NCBI RefSeq assembly: GCF_002005165.1
Contig: NZ_CP019699.1
Coordinates: 992,001-1,056,000, forward strand
Direction: 5' to 3'
Source of the DNA: Novibacillus thermophilus
Lineage (GTDB): Bacteria > Bacillota > Bacilli > Thermoactinomycetales > Novibacillaceae
Length of the DNA stretch: 64,000 nucleotides
Part shown: piece after piece, positions 20,228 to 30,122 of the stretch
How the letters are laid out: each line of letters opens with the position of its first letter
Numbering within the stretch: position 1 is the stretch's first letter
Notes under the pieces: generated by a model
Databases searched by the model: none
Seen by the model: only the letters and a program-made list of their open reading frames with translations
What the model was told of the DNA's origin: nothing
Made by a program: the position numbers and the translations under genes

Positions 20228-20928
20228 GCATCTTCAAGCGAGTGCGTGACATTACGGTAGCGAGTATCAATGAGATTTTAGATAAGGTAGAAGATCCGGT
20301 GGCGATGCTGAATCAGTACTTGCGCGACATGGAAAGTGAAATACAGAAAGCGGAAGTGGCCGTCGCTCGCCAGGACGCGTTGGAGAAAAAGTGGAAAGGG
20401 TTAGTGGAAGAGATGGAGGACCGGGCGAAAAAGCGTGACCGTCAGGCCAGGTTGGCAGTCGACGTAGGAGACGACCGGGTCGCCAGACAGGCACTGGCTG
20501 ACAAAGAGTACTGCCAGGTGAAAATCGGAGAATACCAGGCCCAGTATGAAACAGCTAAAGAGCAAAAGCGATCACTCAGCGAACAGTTGCAAGAGTTAAA
20601 AGACAAATATTACGAATTGCGGAGTAAAAAGTACGCCCTCGTCGCCCGGGCCAATGTCGCCAGTGCCAAAAAACAGATGAACGTCGCCATTTCCTCTATT
20701 GACACTGACAGTGCGGCGAGGGGGTTTGCGCGAATCGAGGAGCGGGTGATGATGATGGAGACCGACGCCGCTGCCAGTGAACGTATGAAATCTCACTACT
20801 CAGGCGATTGGCCTGACGAGAAACGGGCGTGGAGCGATCAGGTGGAAGAGGAATTGGCCAAGTTGAAAGCCGCGAGACAAACGGCAGCGGATAAGGCAGA
20901 AACTGAAGGGACCTCTTCGTTGAGCTGA
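20224..20928 (+). CDS. liaH: PspA/IM30 family phage-shock protein (LiaH-like)
   Basis: The 234-residue protein is almost entirely helical coiled coil. It starts MSIFKRVRDITVASINEILDK with EDPVAMLNQYLRDM, the PspA N-terminus that binds stressed membranes; long heptad-rich stretches follow. PspA/LiaH proteins form large assemblies (ESCRT-III superfamily) that protect the membrane. It is translationally coupled to the LiaI-like gene before it and followed by a terminator before liaF. Confidence 0.88.
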   Translation: MSIFKRVRDITVASINEILDKVEDPVAMLNQYLRDMESEIQKAEVAVARQDALEKKWKGLVEEMEDRAKKRDRQARLAVDVGDDRVARQALADKEYCQVKIGEYQAQYETAKEQKRSLSEQLQELKDKYYELRSKKYALVARANVASAKKQMNVAISSIDTDSAARGFARIEERVMMMETDAAASERMKSHYSGDWPDEKRAWSDQVEEELAKLKAARQTAADKAETEGTSSLS

Positions 20929-20949
20929 CATTCACGCTTGTGGTATAGT
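20920..20949 (+). promoter_or_regulatory. Possible promoter at the liaH-liaF junction
   Basis: TTGAGC (20920-20925, inside the liaH end) and TATAGT (20944-20949) are 18 bases apart. The terminator hairpin follows only seven bases downstream. Confidence 0.45.
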
Positions 20950-20955
20950 GGAGCT

Positions 20956-20993
20956 AGCCATAGCTTGGCGAACCGGGCTATGGCTGTTTTTCC
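20956..20993 (+). terminator. Hairpin terminator between liaH and liaF
   Basis: AGCCATAGC pairs perfectly with GCTATGGCT around a 12-base loop, followed by GTTTTTCC. It would separate strong liaI-liaH expression from weaker liaFSR expression; partial read-through would link them. Confidence 0.8.
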
Positions 20994-21019
20994 TTTTGAA
21001 GTTGGAGGAGGCACCATCC

Positions 21020-21928
21020 GTGAACCATTCCCGCGTATCGACATATGTGCTGGGCGCCATTCTCATTGTGATCGGGTTCGGTATTTTATTTAATAATCTC
21101 AATCTATTCTACTTTGATGTCGGCAGTTTAATCGTTCCGGCGGTTTTGACATTGATCGGGGTTAAACTGCTCGATCGCGGCAAGCGGACGGCGGGCGGGG
21201 TTGTGCTCGGAATCGGAGTTCTCATGTTGCTCGGAGCGTTCGGGATCAACGTCGGGAATTTGATCGGGTTGGCTTTTTCAGTGGCGGTCATCTATTTTGG
21301 CTACCGCATGATCCGTTCCAAAAAGAAAGAATTGGCTGTGCCGCCGGTGTTTGAACGAGGGGACGTAAATGGTGCTTCCCGCGAAGGGCGTGGCACGTCC
21401 AATGGAATGCGGCAAGAACCGCATCGGGAAGAAGGCGAAGCTGCTGAAGGTTTCACGGAAGATGAAATGTCCCGCGACAGAGAAATGCCCGATGGCGAGA
21501 AGAATACGTCGTACCGGGCGGAACAGGAAGCGTCCGGTCGATCCTACCGGAACGAGGCGCCGAAGGTGAAACATTCCCTCATCGGCAACCTATACTTGTC
21601 CGCGCCCCGCTGGGAGTTGACGGACATGAACATCTGGCACGGATTTGGCGACGTCAAAATTGACCTCTCCCGCGCCCTCATTCACGAGACAGAAACAGTT
21701 GTCATCATTAACGGGTGGATTGGGGACATTGACATTTATGTGCCGTACGATCTGGAAATTGCGTTGACTGCTCATGTCAACATCGGCGATGTGGACATTT
21801 TCGGCAATAAAGAAGGCGGGATTAACCGAAATGTGTCTATCGAGACGCCTCACTACCGCAGTGCCTCCAAACGTGTGCGCTTCGTCGTAAGCTTACTCAT
21901 CGGCGACGTTGACGTGATGTATGTGTAG
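21020..21928 (+). CDS. liaF: LiaF-type negative regulator of envelope stress response
   Basis: From GTG 21020 (GGAGGAGG upstream) the protein is 302 residues. Four N-terminal membrane helices resemble those of the LiaI-like protein, then a polar linker (about residues 110-195), then a C-terminal cell-wall-active-antibiotics-response domain with repeated GDVKIDLS, GDIDIYVP, GDVDIFG and GDVDVMYV units typical of LiaF beta-solenoids. LiaF inhibits LiaRS signalling in B. subtilis. The stop is 11 bases before liaS. A longer upstream frame would start inside the terminator and is rejected. Confidence 0.88.
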   Translation: MNHSRVSTYVLGAILIVIGFGILFNNLNLFYFDVGSLIVPAVLTLIGVKLLDRGKRTAGGVVLGIGVLMLLGAFGINVGNLIGLAFSVAVIYFGYRMIRSKKKELAVPPVFERGDVNGASREGRGTSNGMRQEPHREEGEAAEGFTEDEMSRDREMPDGEKNTSYRAEQEASGRSYRNEAPKVKHSLIGNLYLSAPRWELTDMNIWHGFGDVKIDLSRALIHETETVVIINGWIGDIDIYVPYDLEIALTAHVNIGDVDIFGNKEGGINRNVSIETPHYRSASKRVRFVVSLLIGDVDVMYV

Positions 21929-21939
21929 GAGGTTCCCGG

Positions 21940-23052
21940 ATGCTGCAAAAGAAACTAACCAACATTCAATGGCAATTTGTACGGCAGTCGCTGTGGGTGA
22001 GTGTCACGGTGGTCACATTGGGGGCCGCTCTCGTCTTTTCCCTCTGGAGTTACACGGTCGGTCTGGAACCGTTGCAAACCTGGTTGAAGCATCGTTGGGA
22101 GTGGCGTATTCCAGCCTTCCCCGGCTGGGGGTTTGTCGTGATCATGATGGCCGTCCTTTGGTTGACAGCTGGTGCCATCGGAGTGGCAACGGGGTATGTA
22201 TTCGGCAACTTGTTTAAAAAACGGCTGGAAATTTTGCTGCAGTCGACGATGATGTTGGAGCGCGGTGATCTGACAACCCGCATTCCCAATTTAGGGGACG
22301 ACGAGATCGGCGAACTCGGCAACCGATTAAATGACATGACTGCACGCTTCCAGAAGCAGGTCGCTTCCTTGCAACGGCTGTCGACGCACAATGCGGAATT
22401 GACCGAACAGGTGAAACAGGCGGCAATACTTGAGGAGCGACACCGCCTCGCCCGGGAGTTGCACGACGCTGTCAGCCAGCAGTTGTTCGCCATTTCCATG
22501 TCTATGGCCGCCTTGAAACGCATGCTCACGCATCGTCCCGAAAAAGCTGAACAACAGGTGGAACTGGTGGAAGAGATGGCGGCGGCCGCACAATCGGAAA
22601 TGCGGGCGCTGCTGCTTCATTTGCGTCCGGCACACCTCGAAGGGAAAAGTTTGAAACACGGCGTGGAAGAACTGTTGCGGGAACTTCAAGACAAGCATGC
22701 GTTGGACTTTAAGTGGTCCATCGGGGATTTGCCTGATTTGCCGAAAGGGATTGAAGACCACCTGTTCCGCATTTTGCAGGAGGCCCTGTCCAATGCGCTG
22801 CGCCATTCGAAAGCTGAGCAAGTGGAGGTTACACTGTCTGTGATTCGCCAAAACGTGCGACTGAAAGTGACGGACAACGGGGTCGGGTTTACAGCCGATG
22901 ACGAACAGAAGACGTCTTCTTACGGCATGGCCCTCATGCGGGAACGGGTGGCAGAAATTGGAGGCGTGCTCAGCGTGTCCTCTGCACCTGGTCAAGGGAC
23001 GATGATCGAGGTGACGGTACCGCTGGTGACAAAAGGAAGGGATGGGATGTAA
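21940..23052 (+). CDS. liaS: LiaS-type sensor histidine kinase
   Basis: The 370-residue kinase has two N-terminal membrane helices flanking a short extracellular loop (about residues 15-85), an HAMP region ([22 protein letters not shown]), a HisKA_3 domain with the phospho-acceptor in [13 protein letters not shown], and a C-terminal HATPase with [17 protein letters not shown] and [10 protein letters not shown] short loop and intramembrane sensing are typical of LiaS/VraS. It sits between liaF and liaR. Confidence 0.92.
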   Translation: MLQKKLTNIQWQFVRQSLWVSVTVVTLGAALVFSLWSYTVGLEPLQTWLKHRWEWRIPAFPGWGFVVIMMAVLWLTAGAIGVATGYVFGNLFKKRLEILLQSTMMLERGDLTTRIPNLGDDEIGELGNRLNDMTARFQKQVASLQRLSTHNAELTEQVKQAAILEERHRLARELHDAVSQQLFAISMSMAALKRMLTHRPEKAEQQVELVEEMAAAAQSEMRALLLHLRPAHLEGKSLKHGVEELLRELQDKHALDFKWSIGDLPDLPKGIEDHLFRILQEALSNALRHSKAEQVEVTLSVIRQNVRLKVTDNGVGFTADDEQKTSSYGMALMRERVAEIGGVLSVSSAPGQGTMIEVTVPLVTKGRDGM

Positions 23053-23054
23053 CG

Positions 23055-23702
23055 ATGGAAGATGTCATCAAAGTGCTGCTCGTAGATGATCACGAGATGG
23101 TGCGGATGGGACTGGCGGCGTTTTTGTCCACGGAGAAAGGGATCGAAGTTGTCGGCGAGGCGTCCAACGGGCAAGAAGGTGTGGAGCTGGCGGAAAAGAC
23201 GAAACCCGATGTCATTTTGATGGATCTGGTCATGGAGGGCATGGACGGAATTGAGGCGACGAAAGAAGTGCTAAAAGTCCATCCAGACGGCAAAGTGATC
23301 GTACTGACCAGTTTCCACGACGACGAAAAAGTGTACCCGGCTGTGGAGGCTGGAGCCTTCAGTTACTTGCTCAAAACGGCGAGGGCGTCCGAAATTGCAC
23401 AAGCCGTCCGCCAGGCTTACCGCGGCCAGTCTGTATTTGAAGCCCAAGTGGCAGGGAAACTGATGTCACGGTATCGGGGAGACAGCCACAGACACAAACT
23501 GCCCCACGAACAGTGCACGGAGCGGGAGCTGGAAGTGTTGCGCCTCATCGGAGAGGGGCGCTCGAACCAGGAAATTGCCGATGAGCTGTACATCGGAATC
23601 AAAACGGTGAAAACCCACGTCAGCAACATTTTGAGCAAGCTCGGGGTAGAAGATCGCACGCAAGCGGCTATTTACGCCCACCGCCACGGACTGTGTCGGT
23701 AG
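23055..23702 (+). CDS. liaR: LiaR-type response regulator (NarL/FixJ)
   Basis: The 215-residue protein has a receiver domain ([11 protein letters not shown]; phospho-acceptor aspartate in [10 protein letters not shown]; the conserved lysine in YLLKTA) and a C-terminal LuxR-type helix-turn-helix ([21 protein letters not shown] and [14 protein letters not shown]). It is the cognate regulator of LiaS and follows it after two bases. LiaR would be expected to activate the liaI-like promoter upstream of 19769; I could not identify a definite LiaR box. Confidence 0.92.
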   Translation: MEDVIKVLLVDDHEMVRMGLAAFLSTEKGIEVVGEASNGQEGVELAEKTKPDVILMDLVMEGMDGIEATKEVLKVHPDGKVIVLTSFHDDEKVYPAVEAGAFSYLLKTARASEIAQAVRQAYRGQSVFEAQVAGKLMSRYRGDSHRHKLPHEQCTERELEVLRLIGEGRSNQEIADELYIGIKTVKTHVSNILSKLGVEDRTQAAIYAHRHGLCR

Positions 23703-23767
23703 GGGTCTTTCCACGTCCTGTTGAACGCGTCACAGGAAGCTACACATCCACTTGAATGGTTCCCCTC

Positions 23768-24481
23768 TTAGTCTATTGAGTACGTCTGTTCCAGCCACTG
23801 GCGAATGTCTTTCTTTGCTACATCCGGAAGGTCGGAGTGCGTGCAATCTAACAGTTTCACAGTACGAGGCCCTTGTGCCATCTCAGCCAGTTTTTTCACT
23901 TCTTGTGCGGGAATGATATAGTCTTTCGTCCCCCCGATGACGAGGGAGGGCACGGTTACGTTTTTCATGTGCGGCAACAACTCGCTCTTAATCCGGGTTA
24001 AAAAGTCTTTTCCATCCAGATCCTCTACGTAAAGGGCGCCCCATTCAAGTGTGCTGGTCACGATTTTGTCTTCAAAGCGGGCAGCAGGATTGGCTCCCAT
24101 CCCAAGGGCGACGAGGCCGATTGCTTCATCCATCTCCGTGGCGGCTCCCACTGCCGCCGCAGCGCCCATACTGTGTCCCAACAGGACGATGTTGTCCCGC
24201 TTGGTACAGCGTCTGGCGAGTTTCAGTGATTCGATCAGTTGCACAGGGTGATCGAGTGAGCCTCGGCTTCCCCCCATCTTGTGTCCGGGAAAATCGACGT
24301 TGACGACTTCGTAACCAAAGTAACACAAGTAAGAGGCGAGACCGTCTAAATGGTGTTTGGAAACACTGAACCCGTGTCCCATTAAAACGGTCAAGCCTCG
24401 GTCTCTACTCGCATCCGGCGTGTAGACGAGGGAATTGATCGTGAAGTGAGCATTGGACTGTTCGACACGTTGAATGTGCAT
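23768..24481 (-). CDS. Alpha/beta hydrolase
   Basis: The 237-residue protein has the alpha/beta hydrolase fold: oxyanion-side HGFSVSKHH, nucleophile elbow GHSMGAA (Ser about residue 103), an acid in GGTKDYIIP and the catalytic histidine in CTHSDLP. It is a serine hydrolase of the esterase/lipase type; the substrate is unknown. It lacks a signal peptide and is transcribed alone. Confidence 0.8.
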   Translation of the reverse strand: MHIQRVEQSNAHFTINSLVYTPDASRDRGLTVLMGHGFSVSKHHLDGLASYLCYFGYEVVNVDFPGHKMGGSRGSLDHPVQLIESLKLARRCTKRDNIVLLGHSMGAAAAVGAATEMDEAIGLVALGMGANPAARFEDKIVTSTLEWGALYVEDLDGKDFLTRIKSELLPHMKNVTVPSLVIGGTKDYIIPAQEVKKLAEMAQGPRTVKLLDCTHSDLPDVAKKDIRQWLEQTYSID

Positions 24482-24687
24482 GGCAGATCCTTTCTTCTTT
24501 AAATCTGCTTTTATTGTAACACAAGGGAGAAAGAATCATCATGAACGCCCTCAGCTGTCTTCCATTCAACATGCGGTGTGTCGGCTCTCCGCGAACACAG
24601 TTGGAAGTTGTCGGACATTGGTCATCGGCAGGTGTGCTCGCCGGAAATGGAGTGTGGCTTGGTTTTCACCGATGCTTTCCTGAAAAA

Positions 24688-26043
24688 CTACAACTGGGAG
24701 GGCTCTTCTTCATCAAAAATTTTTACGTCCCGCCATTTTCCGAAGAAGTAGTACAGTGTGGCCACGATGCTGCTCATGACGAAACTGACTCCGATGCCGA
24801 TGGCGATGCCGTCCGGGCCCAACCACCCGGAAAAGAGGGTGACGAGGGGAAAACGCAGCACCCAGAACGAGATGAAGTTCAGCGCAAGAACTTGGAACAT
24901 GGCTCCACTCGCGCGGACGACACCGTTTAACACAAAATTAATTCCGAGGAAAGGGTAGAAAAAGGCAACAGCTTTAAGGTAGTCGGCTCCGAAAGAGACG
25001 GTTGCCTCGTCGTCGACAAACAAGTGAATGAGTATCCCTGAAACAAAAAAAACAAAAGTGCTAATGGCCACTGAAACGCCTAAAATGAGTCCCACCCCGT
25101 TTTTGGCCACATCGGCGACCCGCTTCCATTTGTCCGCGCCGATGTTTTGGCCGGCCATGCTCGTCACCGCCGATCCTAACGCCATCGGGGCGATCATGAT
25201 CAAGCTGCCGATGCGTTCGGCTGCACCAAATCCGGCCAGCACGTCTTCCCCAAACCGAGCGACGACACCGACGATGGCCATGTTGCCGCCCGAGATGACC
25301 GTCATTTGCAACCCGGACGGAATGCCCAACCGGAACAACACTTTTAAATAGCGCCACTGGGGCAAGTGCGGCACGGTGTAAGGAACACCGGCTTTTTGGA
25401 TGGAGTAAGACAACCCGTAGCCGAATGCCAATCCTTGGGCGAGCACTGTCGCCAACGCCGCTCCGACAATGTCTAACCGAAAGCCTGCGATTAGGACGGG
25501 ATCCAATACCGAATTGAGGAGGACGGCCAGGGCGACAAACCGAATCGGGGTTTTGCTGTCGCCGAGAGCTCTCAACACGGTACTGACGAAGTTGTACCCG
25601 AATAAGAACGGGATACCTACGAAATTGAGGCGCAAATAGGTGAGGGCTAACGGATGTACATTGTCGGGAGCTCCTAAGAAGTGTAACAGCGGTCCCGCCA
25701 GCACATAGCCGGCGATGCCGAGTGCAACGGACAAAATCCCGAGAACGAAGGCGAATGCGTTGAGCGATTCCTTTAAACCGTCCTCATCTCCCGCTCCTCT
25801 GTGCTGGGACAAGACGGTGAGCGTCGCGCCGTTAATGCCGATCATTAAAGACAGCACTGTGAAGATGACCGGACCTGCGAGAGCTACGGCGGCAAGAGCC
25901 TGGGCACCGAGTAGATTCCCCACCCAGAGACTGTCGATAAATTGGTAAGACGTCTGCAAGACATTCGTCAGCAAGAGGGGAATGGAAAACAGCACCATCT
26001 TTTTGGGGATGCTCCCCGTTGTAAAATCAAAGGCCTTTGCCAT
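24688..26043 (-). CDS. MATE family efflux transporter
   Basis: The 451-residue protein (from ATG 26043, AGGTGA upstream) has 12 membrane segments in two homologous halves. Features of the NorM/DinF MATE fold include SIPLLLTNVLQTSYQFIDSLWVG near the N-terminus and the second-half counterpart FRLGIPSGLQMTVISGGN. Such proteins export cationic drugs or metabolites using Na+ or H+. The substrate cannot be predicted. Confidence 0.88.
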   Translation of the reverse strand: MAKAFDFTTGSIPKKMVLFSIPLLLTNVLQTSYQFIDSLWVGNLLGAQALAAVALAGPVIFTVLSLMIGINGATLTVLSQHRGAGDEDGLKESLNAFAFVLGILSVALGIAGYVLAGPLLHFLGAPDNVHPLALTYLRLNFVGIPFLFGYNFVSTVLRALGDSKTPIRFVALAVLLNSVLDPVLIAGFRLDIVGAALATVLAQGLAFGYGLSYSIQKAGVPYTVPHLPQWRYLKVLFRLGIPSGLQMTVISGGNMAIVGVVARFGEDVLAGFGAAERIGSLIMIAPMALGSAVTSMAGQNIGADKWKRVADVAKNGVGLILGVSVAISTFVFFVSGILIHLFVDDEATVSFGADYLKAVAFFYPFLGINFVLNGVVRASGAMFQVLALNFISFWVLRFPLVTLFSGWLGPDGIAIGIGVSFVMSSIVATLYYFFGKWRDVKIFDEEEPSQL

Positions 26044-26191
26044 TGAGTTCACCTCATGAGAAGTTGTACGCCGGTCTCATCCGCACATAGATCTATTATA
26101 ACGTTCCCCATTCGCTTTGTATGCGAAATTTTCCACCGCAGGAAAGAGGATGTCGCATTTCCGAAACAAAGACTCAAGGAAAGACGGGATA

Positions 26192-26221
26192 TTGACAAAC
26201 GGGGCGACCTTCTTGTAGAAT
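26192..26221 (+). promoter_or_regulatory. Sigma-A promoter of the hisS-aspS operon
   Basis: Perfect TTGACA (26192-26197) and TAGAAT (26216-26221), 18-base spacer, directly upstream of the T-box leader. Confidence 0.85.
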
Positions 26222-26227
26222 ATGGGA

Positions 26228-26535
26228 CAATTAAAGAGCGAAAACGTTCCTGTGACGGGAAGGAGTAGCTGTGTTCCACCTAGACAGAGAAAGGGTGCCG
26301 TCGGCTGGAAGCCCCTGCTAAAGTGCCACAGTGAAGACATCCCCGAGGACTGTTGCTGAACGCCAGGTGTGTGAGCCTGTCAGTAGGCAACGGCGTGGGA
26401 CCGCACGTTATCCGGTGTAAAGAGGGAGGCGCCAAGACGTCTCCAAGCAGGGTGGCACCACGGGTGGATGAAACTAGCGTTTAACCAATCTCTCGTCCCT
26501 GACAGACGGTCAGTGGCGGGAGATTTTCATTTTTA
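26228..26535 (+). ncRNA. T-box riboswitch leader of hisS-aspS, probable Asp specifier
   Basis: The T-box antiterminator motif AGGGTGGCACCACGG is at 26449-26463. The terminator helix (about 26488-26528, CTCGTCCCTGAC against GTCAGTGGCGGGAG) ends in a T run. In Stem I, GGAGTAG (AGTA) then CTGTG faces CACAG then TGAA, the loop-E partner arrangement. The triplet directly after TGAA is GAC (26336-26338), an aspartate codon. Low charging of the matching tRNA would allow read-through into hisS-aspS. Confidence 0.9.
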
Positions 26536-26594
26536 AAGGTGACGTGACCATTCTGTCAACTGTGTTTGACGGTTAGTAAAGGAGGAAGCGAACA

Positions 26595-27868
26595 GTGAAG
26601 TACAAGGCGCCGCGCGGTACGGCGGATATCCTTCCAGGGGAAGTGGAAAAGTGGCAGTTTCTCGAATCCAAAATGAGGGACGTGTGCCGGGTATTCAACT
26701 ACCGGGAAGTGAGGACGCCCATGTTCGAACATATCGAACTGTTCCAACGGGGTGTTGGCGAGACGACGGACATCGTCGAAAAGGAGATGTACGCGTTTCA
26801 AGACCGGGGTGGCCGGGAGATCGCCTTGAGACCGGAAATGACGGCGGCTGCGGTGCGTGCTTTCGTAGAGCACAAATTTGACAAACAGCCGCAGCCGACA
26901 AAATGGTACTACATCGGGCCCATGTTTCGGTACGAGCGGCCGCAGGCGGGGAGGGAACGCCAGTTTACCCAGTTCGGAGTGGAGCTGTTCGGCACACACG
27001 ACCCGGCCGCTGATGCCGAAGTGATTTCCCTCGCCCTGGAGACAGCCCGGGCAGTAGGGTTGACACAATTGAAGACAGAAATTAACAGTATCGGCTGTTC
27101 GGCGTGCCGTCCGCTTTACCGCGAGAAACTGATCGCCTATTTTACGCCGCACAAGGACCAGCTGTGTAAGGACTGCCAATCCCGCCTGGAGCGCAATCCG
27201 CTCCGCATCCTCGACTGCAAGCGGGAAAGCTGTCAAGCGGTTGCCCAAGATGCGCCGTCCATTTTGGATGTGTTGTGCGACAACTGTGACCCCCACTTTC
27301 AGGCCGTACGCCAGTTGCTTGAAGCGACGGGCATTGACTACGTCGTCAACGACCGACTGGTGCGGGGACTTGACTATTACACCCAAACGGCCTTTGAAAT
27401 CAAAAGTGACACCCTCGGGCCCAGTCGACAATTTTTGCCGGGGGGAGGTACAACGACCTTGTGCGGGAGATCGGTGGAGCCGATTTACCTGGAATCGGGT
27501 TTGCCAGCGGTATCGAGCGGATCCTCTTGGCACTGGAGAAGGAAGGCGTCCAACTGCCGGTGGATGACGGCATCGACTGTTTCATCGTCGCACTCGGCGA
27601 ACAGGCCAAAGTGAAAGCGAGCGGACTGGTGCACAGCCTGCGGCGAGCGGGCTGCTCCGCCGACCGCGATTATATGAACCGGAAGGTCAAAGGACAAATG
27701 AAAGCAGCGGACCGACTGAAAGCCCGTTTTGCCGTCGTAATCGGCGACGACGAGTTGGCGCGTTCCGCGGTGCAGGTGAAGGACTTGTCCAGCGGAGAGC
27801 AAGAAGAAGTCGACATGAATCAGCTCGTCGACTACATTCGTTCTAGGATCAGGCAGGAGGGAGTTTAA
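26595..27868 (+). CDS. hisS: Histidyl-tRNA synthetase (apparent frameshift)
   Basis: Class II synthetase charging tRNA-His. The first frame gives the catalytic core: PRGTADILP, motif 2 region MFRYERPQAGRERQF and HisA motif RGLDYYTQTAFE. It breaks near 27421-27423. Adding one C to that CCC run restores LGPQSTIFAGGRYNDLVREIGG and joins the second frame, which supplies GFASGIERILLAL and the anticodon-binding domain. The restored length is 424 residues, normal for HisRS. No second hisS is in view and the enzyme is essential, so an assembly error is more likely than a mutation. aspS follows immediately after the stop. Confidence 0.93.
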
Positions 27869-29656
27869 ATGGCGTATTTACACAGAACACACTGTTGCGG
27901 GGAACTTCGCACGGAACAGGTCGGTGAGCGGGTGCGGTTAAACGGGTGGGTGCACAACCGCAGAGACTTGGGAGGGGTCATCTTCCTCGATGTGCGCGAC
28001 CGATCCGGGATTGTCCAAGTTGTGTGCAACCCGGAATTCTCCGAAGAAGCAGCCGACCTGGCCGACAAGCTTAGAAATGAGTACGTCGTCGCCATCGAAG
28101 GGGAGGTGGTGGAGCGCGATCCGGATACGGTCAACCCGAACCTCCCGACGGGAAAGATCGAAGTGCGGGCGACGACAATCCAACTGTTGAGCCGCGCGAA
28201 GACACCGCCGTTTTCCATCAACCAGCCGAATGCGGATGTAGATGAAACGGTGCGTCTAAAGTACCGTTACCTCGACTTAAGGCGCGACGCTATGCAACGC
28301 ACGTTTAAAATTCGGCACAAAGCGACTCAAGTGATCCGCCGCTTTCTCGACGCCCATGGCTATTTGGAACTGGAAACGCCCATGTTGACGCGGAGCACGC
28401 CGGAAGGAGCGCGGGATTACCTCGTGCCGAGTCGAATCCACGAAGGGGCGTTTTACGCGCTGCCCCAGTCGCCGCAACTGTTCAAGCAGCTGCTGATGGT
28501 GTCGGGGTTCGAACGGTATTACCAAATAGTACGTTGTTTTCGCGACGAGGATTTGCGCGCCGACCGGCAGCCGGAGTTCACCCAGCTGGATATCGAAACG
28601 TCCTTTCTTCCGCCGGAGGCGCTGCAGTCTGAGATGGAAGAGATGATATCTGACATTTTCCGCGAGACGATAGGGTATCATGTGCCCACGCCTTTCCCGC
28701 GGTTGACGTACCAAGAGGCGATGGACCGCTACGGTACCGACAAACCGGACTTGCGGTTCGGGTTGGAACTGTGTGACGTGACTCATATTGTGAAAGACAG
28801 CCAGTTTAAAGTGTTTGCCGGCGCCGTGCAGTCGGGCGGACAGGTGAAGGGGATAAACGCCAAAGGGTGTGCCGATTTCAGCCGGAAAGACATCGACGTT
28901 TTGACCGACTACTTAAAGCCTTACGGCGCCAAAGGGCTCGCCTGGATCGCCGTGAAAGACAGCGGGATGACAGGTCCGATCGTCAAGTTTTTCTCAGAAG
29001 AAGAGCGGCGCCGGCTGGCGGATGCGTTGGAGGCGGAGACGGGAGATCTCTTACTGTTTGTCGCAGACCAGGCGGACGTCGTCGCCGAATCACTGGGTCA
29101 GCTCAGGCTCAAACTCGCCCGTGACCTCGACCTCATTCCAGAAGATACGTACGCTTTCGCCTGGATCACGGATTTTCCGCTCTTTACGTACGATGAGGAA
29201 GAAGGGCGTTACCAGGCGGTGCACCATCCGTTTACGCTGCCAGTTGAAGAAGACATCGAGAAACTGACGACTGACCCCGCCAGTGTGCGGGCACAGGCTT
29301 ACGACATGGTGTGCAACGGTTACGAGATCGGCGGCGGCAGCATGCGCATCTACCAGCGCGACGTGCAGGAAAAAATGTTCGCGGCCCTCGGGTTTACAGA
29401 GGAAGAGGCGAAAAGGCGATTCGGGTTTTTGTTAGAAGCGTTCGAGTACGGTACACCGCCCCACGGCGGCATCGCCTTCGGCCTGGACCGGATCGTGATG
29501 TTGCTGGCGAAGCGCCACAATTTGCGGGACGTGATCGCCTTTCCGAAGACCCAGAGTGCCAGCTGTCTCATGACGGAGGCCCCGGGGCCGGTGGACGACA
29601 AACAGCTCGAAGAACTGCACATTTCGGTCGTGCCTTCGACTCCGTTCGACGACTGA
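27869..29656 (+). CDS. aspS: Aspartyl-tRNA synthetase
   Basis: The 595-residue bacterial-type AspRS starts with an OB-fold anticodon-binding domain ([22 protein letters not shown]). The class II core has motif 2 [18 protein letters not shown] and motif 3 [13 protein letters not shown], plus the bacterial GAD insertion between. It starts one base after the hisS stop, so both depend on the hisS T-box leader. It may be discriminating or charge Asn-tRNA too; this cannot be read reliably. Confidence 0.96.
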   Translation: MAYLHRTHCCGELRTEQVGERVRLNGWVHNRRDLGGVIFLDVRDRSGIVQVVCNPEFSEEAADLADKLRNEYVVAIEGEVVERDPDTVNPNLPTGKIEVRATTIQLLSRAKTPPFSINQPNADVDETVRLKYRYLDLRRDAMQRTFKIRHKATQVIRRFLDAHGYLELETPMLTRSTPEGARDYLVPSRIHEGAFYALPQSPQLFKQLLMVSGFERYYQIVRCFRDEDLRADRQPEFTQLDIETSFLPPEALQSEMEEMISDIFRETIGYHVPTPFPRLTYQEAMDRYGTDKPDLRFGLELCDVTHIVKDSQFKVFAGAVQSGGQVKGINAKGCADFSRKDIDVLTDYLKPYGAKGLAWIAVKDSGMTGPIVKFFSEEERRRLADALEAETGDLLLFVADQADVVAESLGQLRLKLARDLDLIPEDTYAFAWITDFPLFTYDEEEGRYQAVHHPFTLPVEEDIEKLTTDPASVRAQAYDMVCNGYEIGGGSMRIYQRDVQEKMFAALGFTEEEAKRRFGFLLEAFEYGTPPHGGIAFGLDRIVMLLAKRHNLRDVIAFPKTQSASCLMTEAPGPVDDKQLEELHISVVPSTPFDD

Positions 29657-29660
29657 CACA

Positions 29661-29692
29661 AAAAGACCAGGTGTACGCTGGTCTTCTTTTTA
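29661..29692 (+). terminator. Intrinsic terminator after aspS
   Basis: AAGACCAG and CTGGTCTT form a stem around GTGTACG, flanked by an A run and CTTTTT. Confidence 0.92.
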
Positions 29693-29725
29693 AAGGTACC
29701 CCCTCTCTGGGATGTACATCGTGTG

Positions 29726-29889
29726 ACGTTGTGCAGGAGGGACATGCCTTAAGACAACTTCAGAAAAGGTAGCCGTTCGAGGTCACTGCCTTTGAAGCGG
29801 ATGCTTCACTCTGCTGTTTCGGCGGGGATCTCGTATGTTCAGGGATGCTGTTTTCCATTGTCTTAAGCCATGCCCTTCACCTGCAACGC
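29726..29889. repeat. Long imperfect inverted repeat (MITE-like or structured RNA)
   Basis: The arm at 29726-29757 and the arm at 29858-29889 are near reverse complements. Both share CTTAAGACAA at the inner end and CAGG, AGGG and CATG blocks with a few mismatches and small gaps. The arms flank about 100 bases with no credible gene. The 430-base gap from aspS to the next kinase gene holds no other feature that I can support. Confidence 0.5.
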
Positions 29890-30122
29890 ATGACGCTACA
29901 TGTGCTGGTACCATACGTGTGGCAAGATGTATTTTCAGAGTAGAAAGCAAGAGGGACGTTATCGCAACAACATCGCGTCCGATCGCGATAGGGAAAGTCA
30001 GCAACTATGGGCGAATCAGGTAGATCTAACAGAAGTGGAGAAGTGGCGGTCGTCAAATAGGATTTTGACCAAGCATTTGGAAACGACGTATCTGTTGATG
30101 CGACGGGATAGGATGAGGAAGC

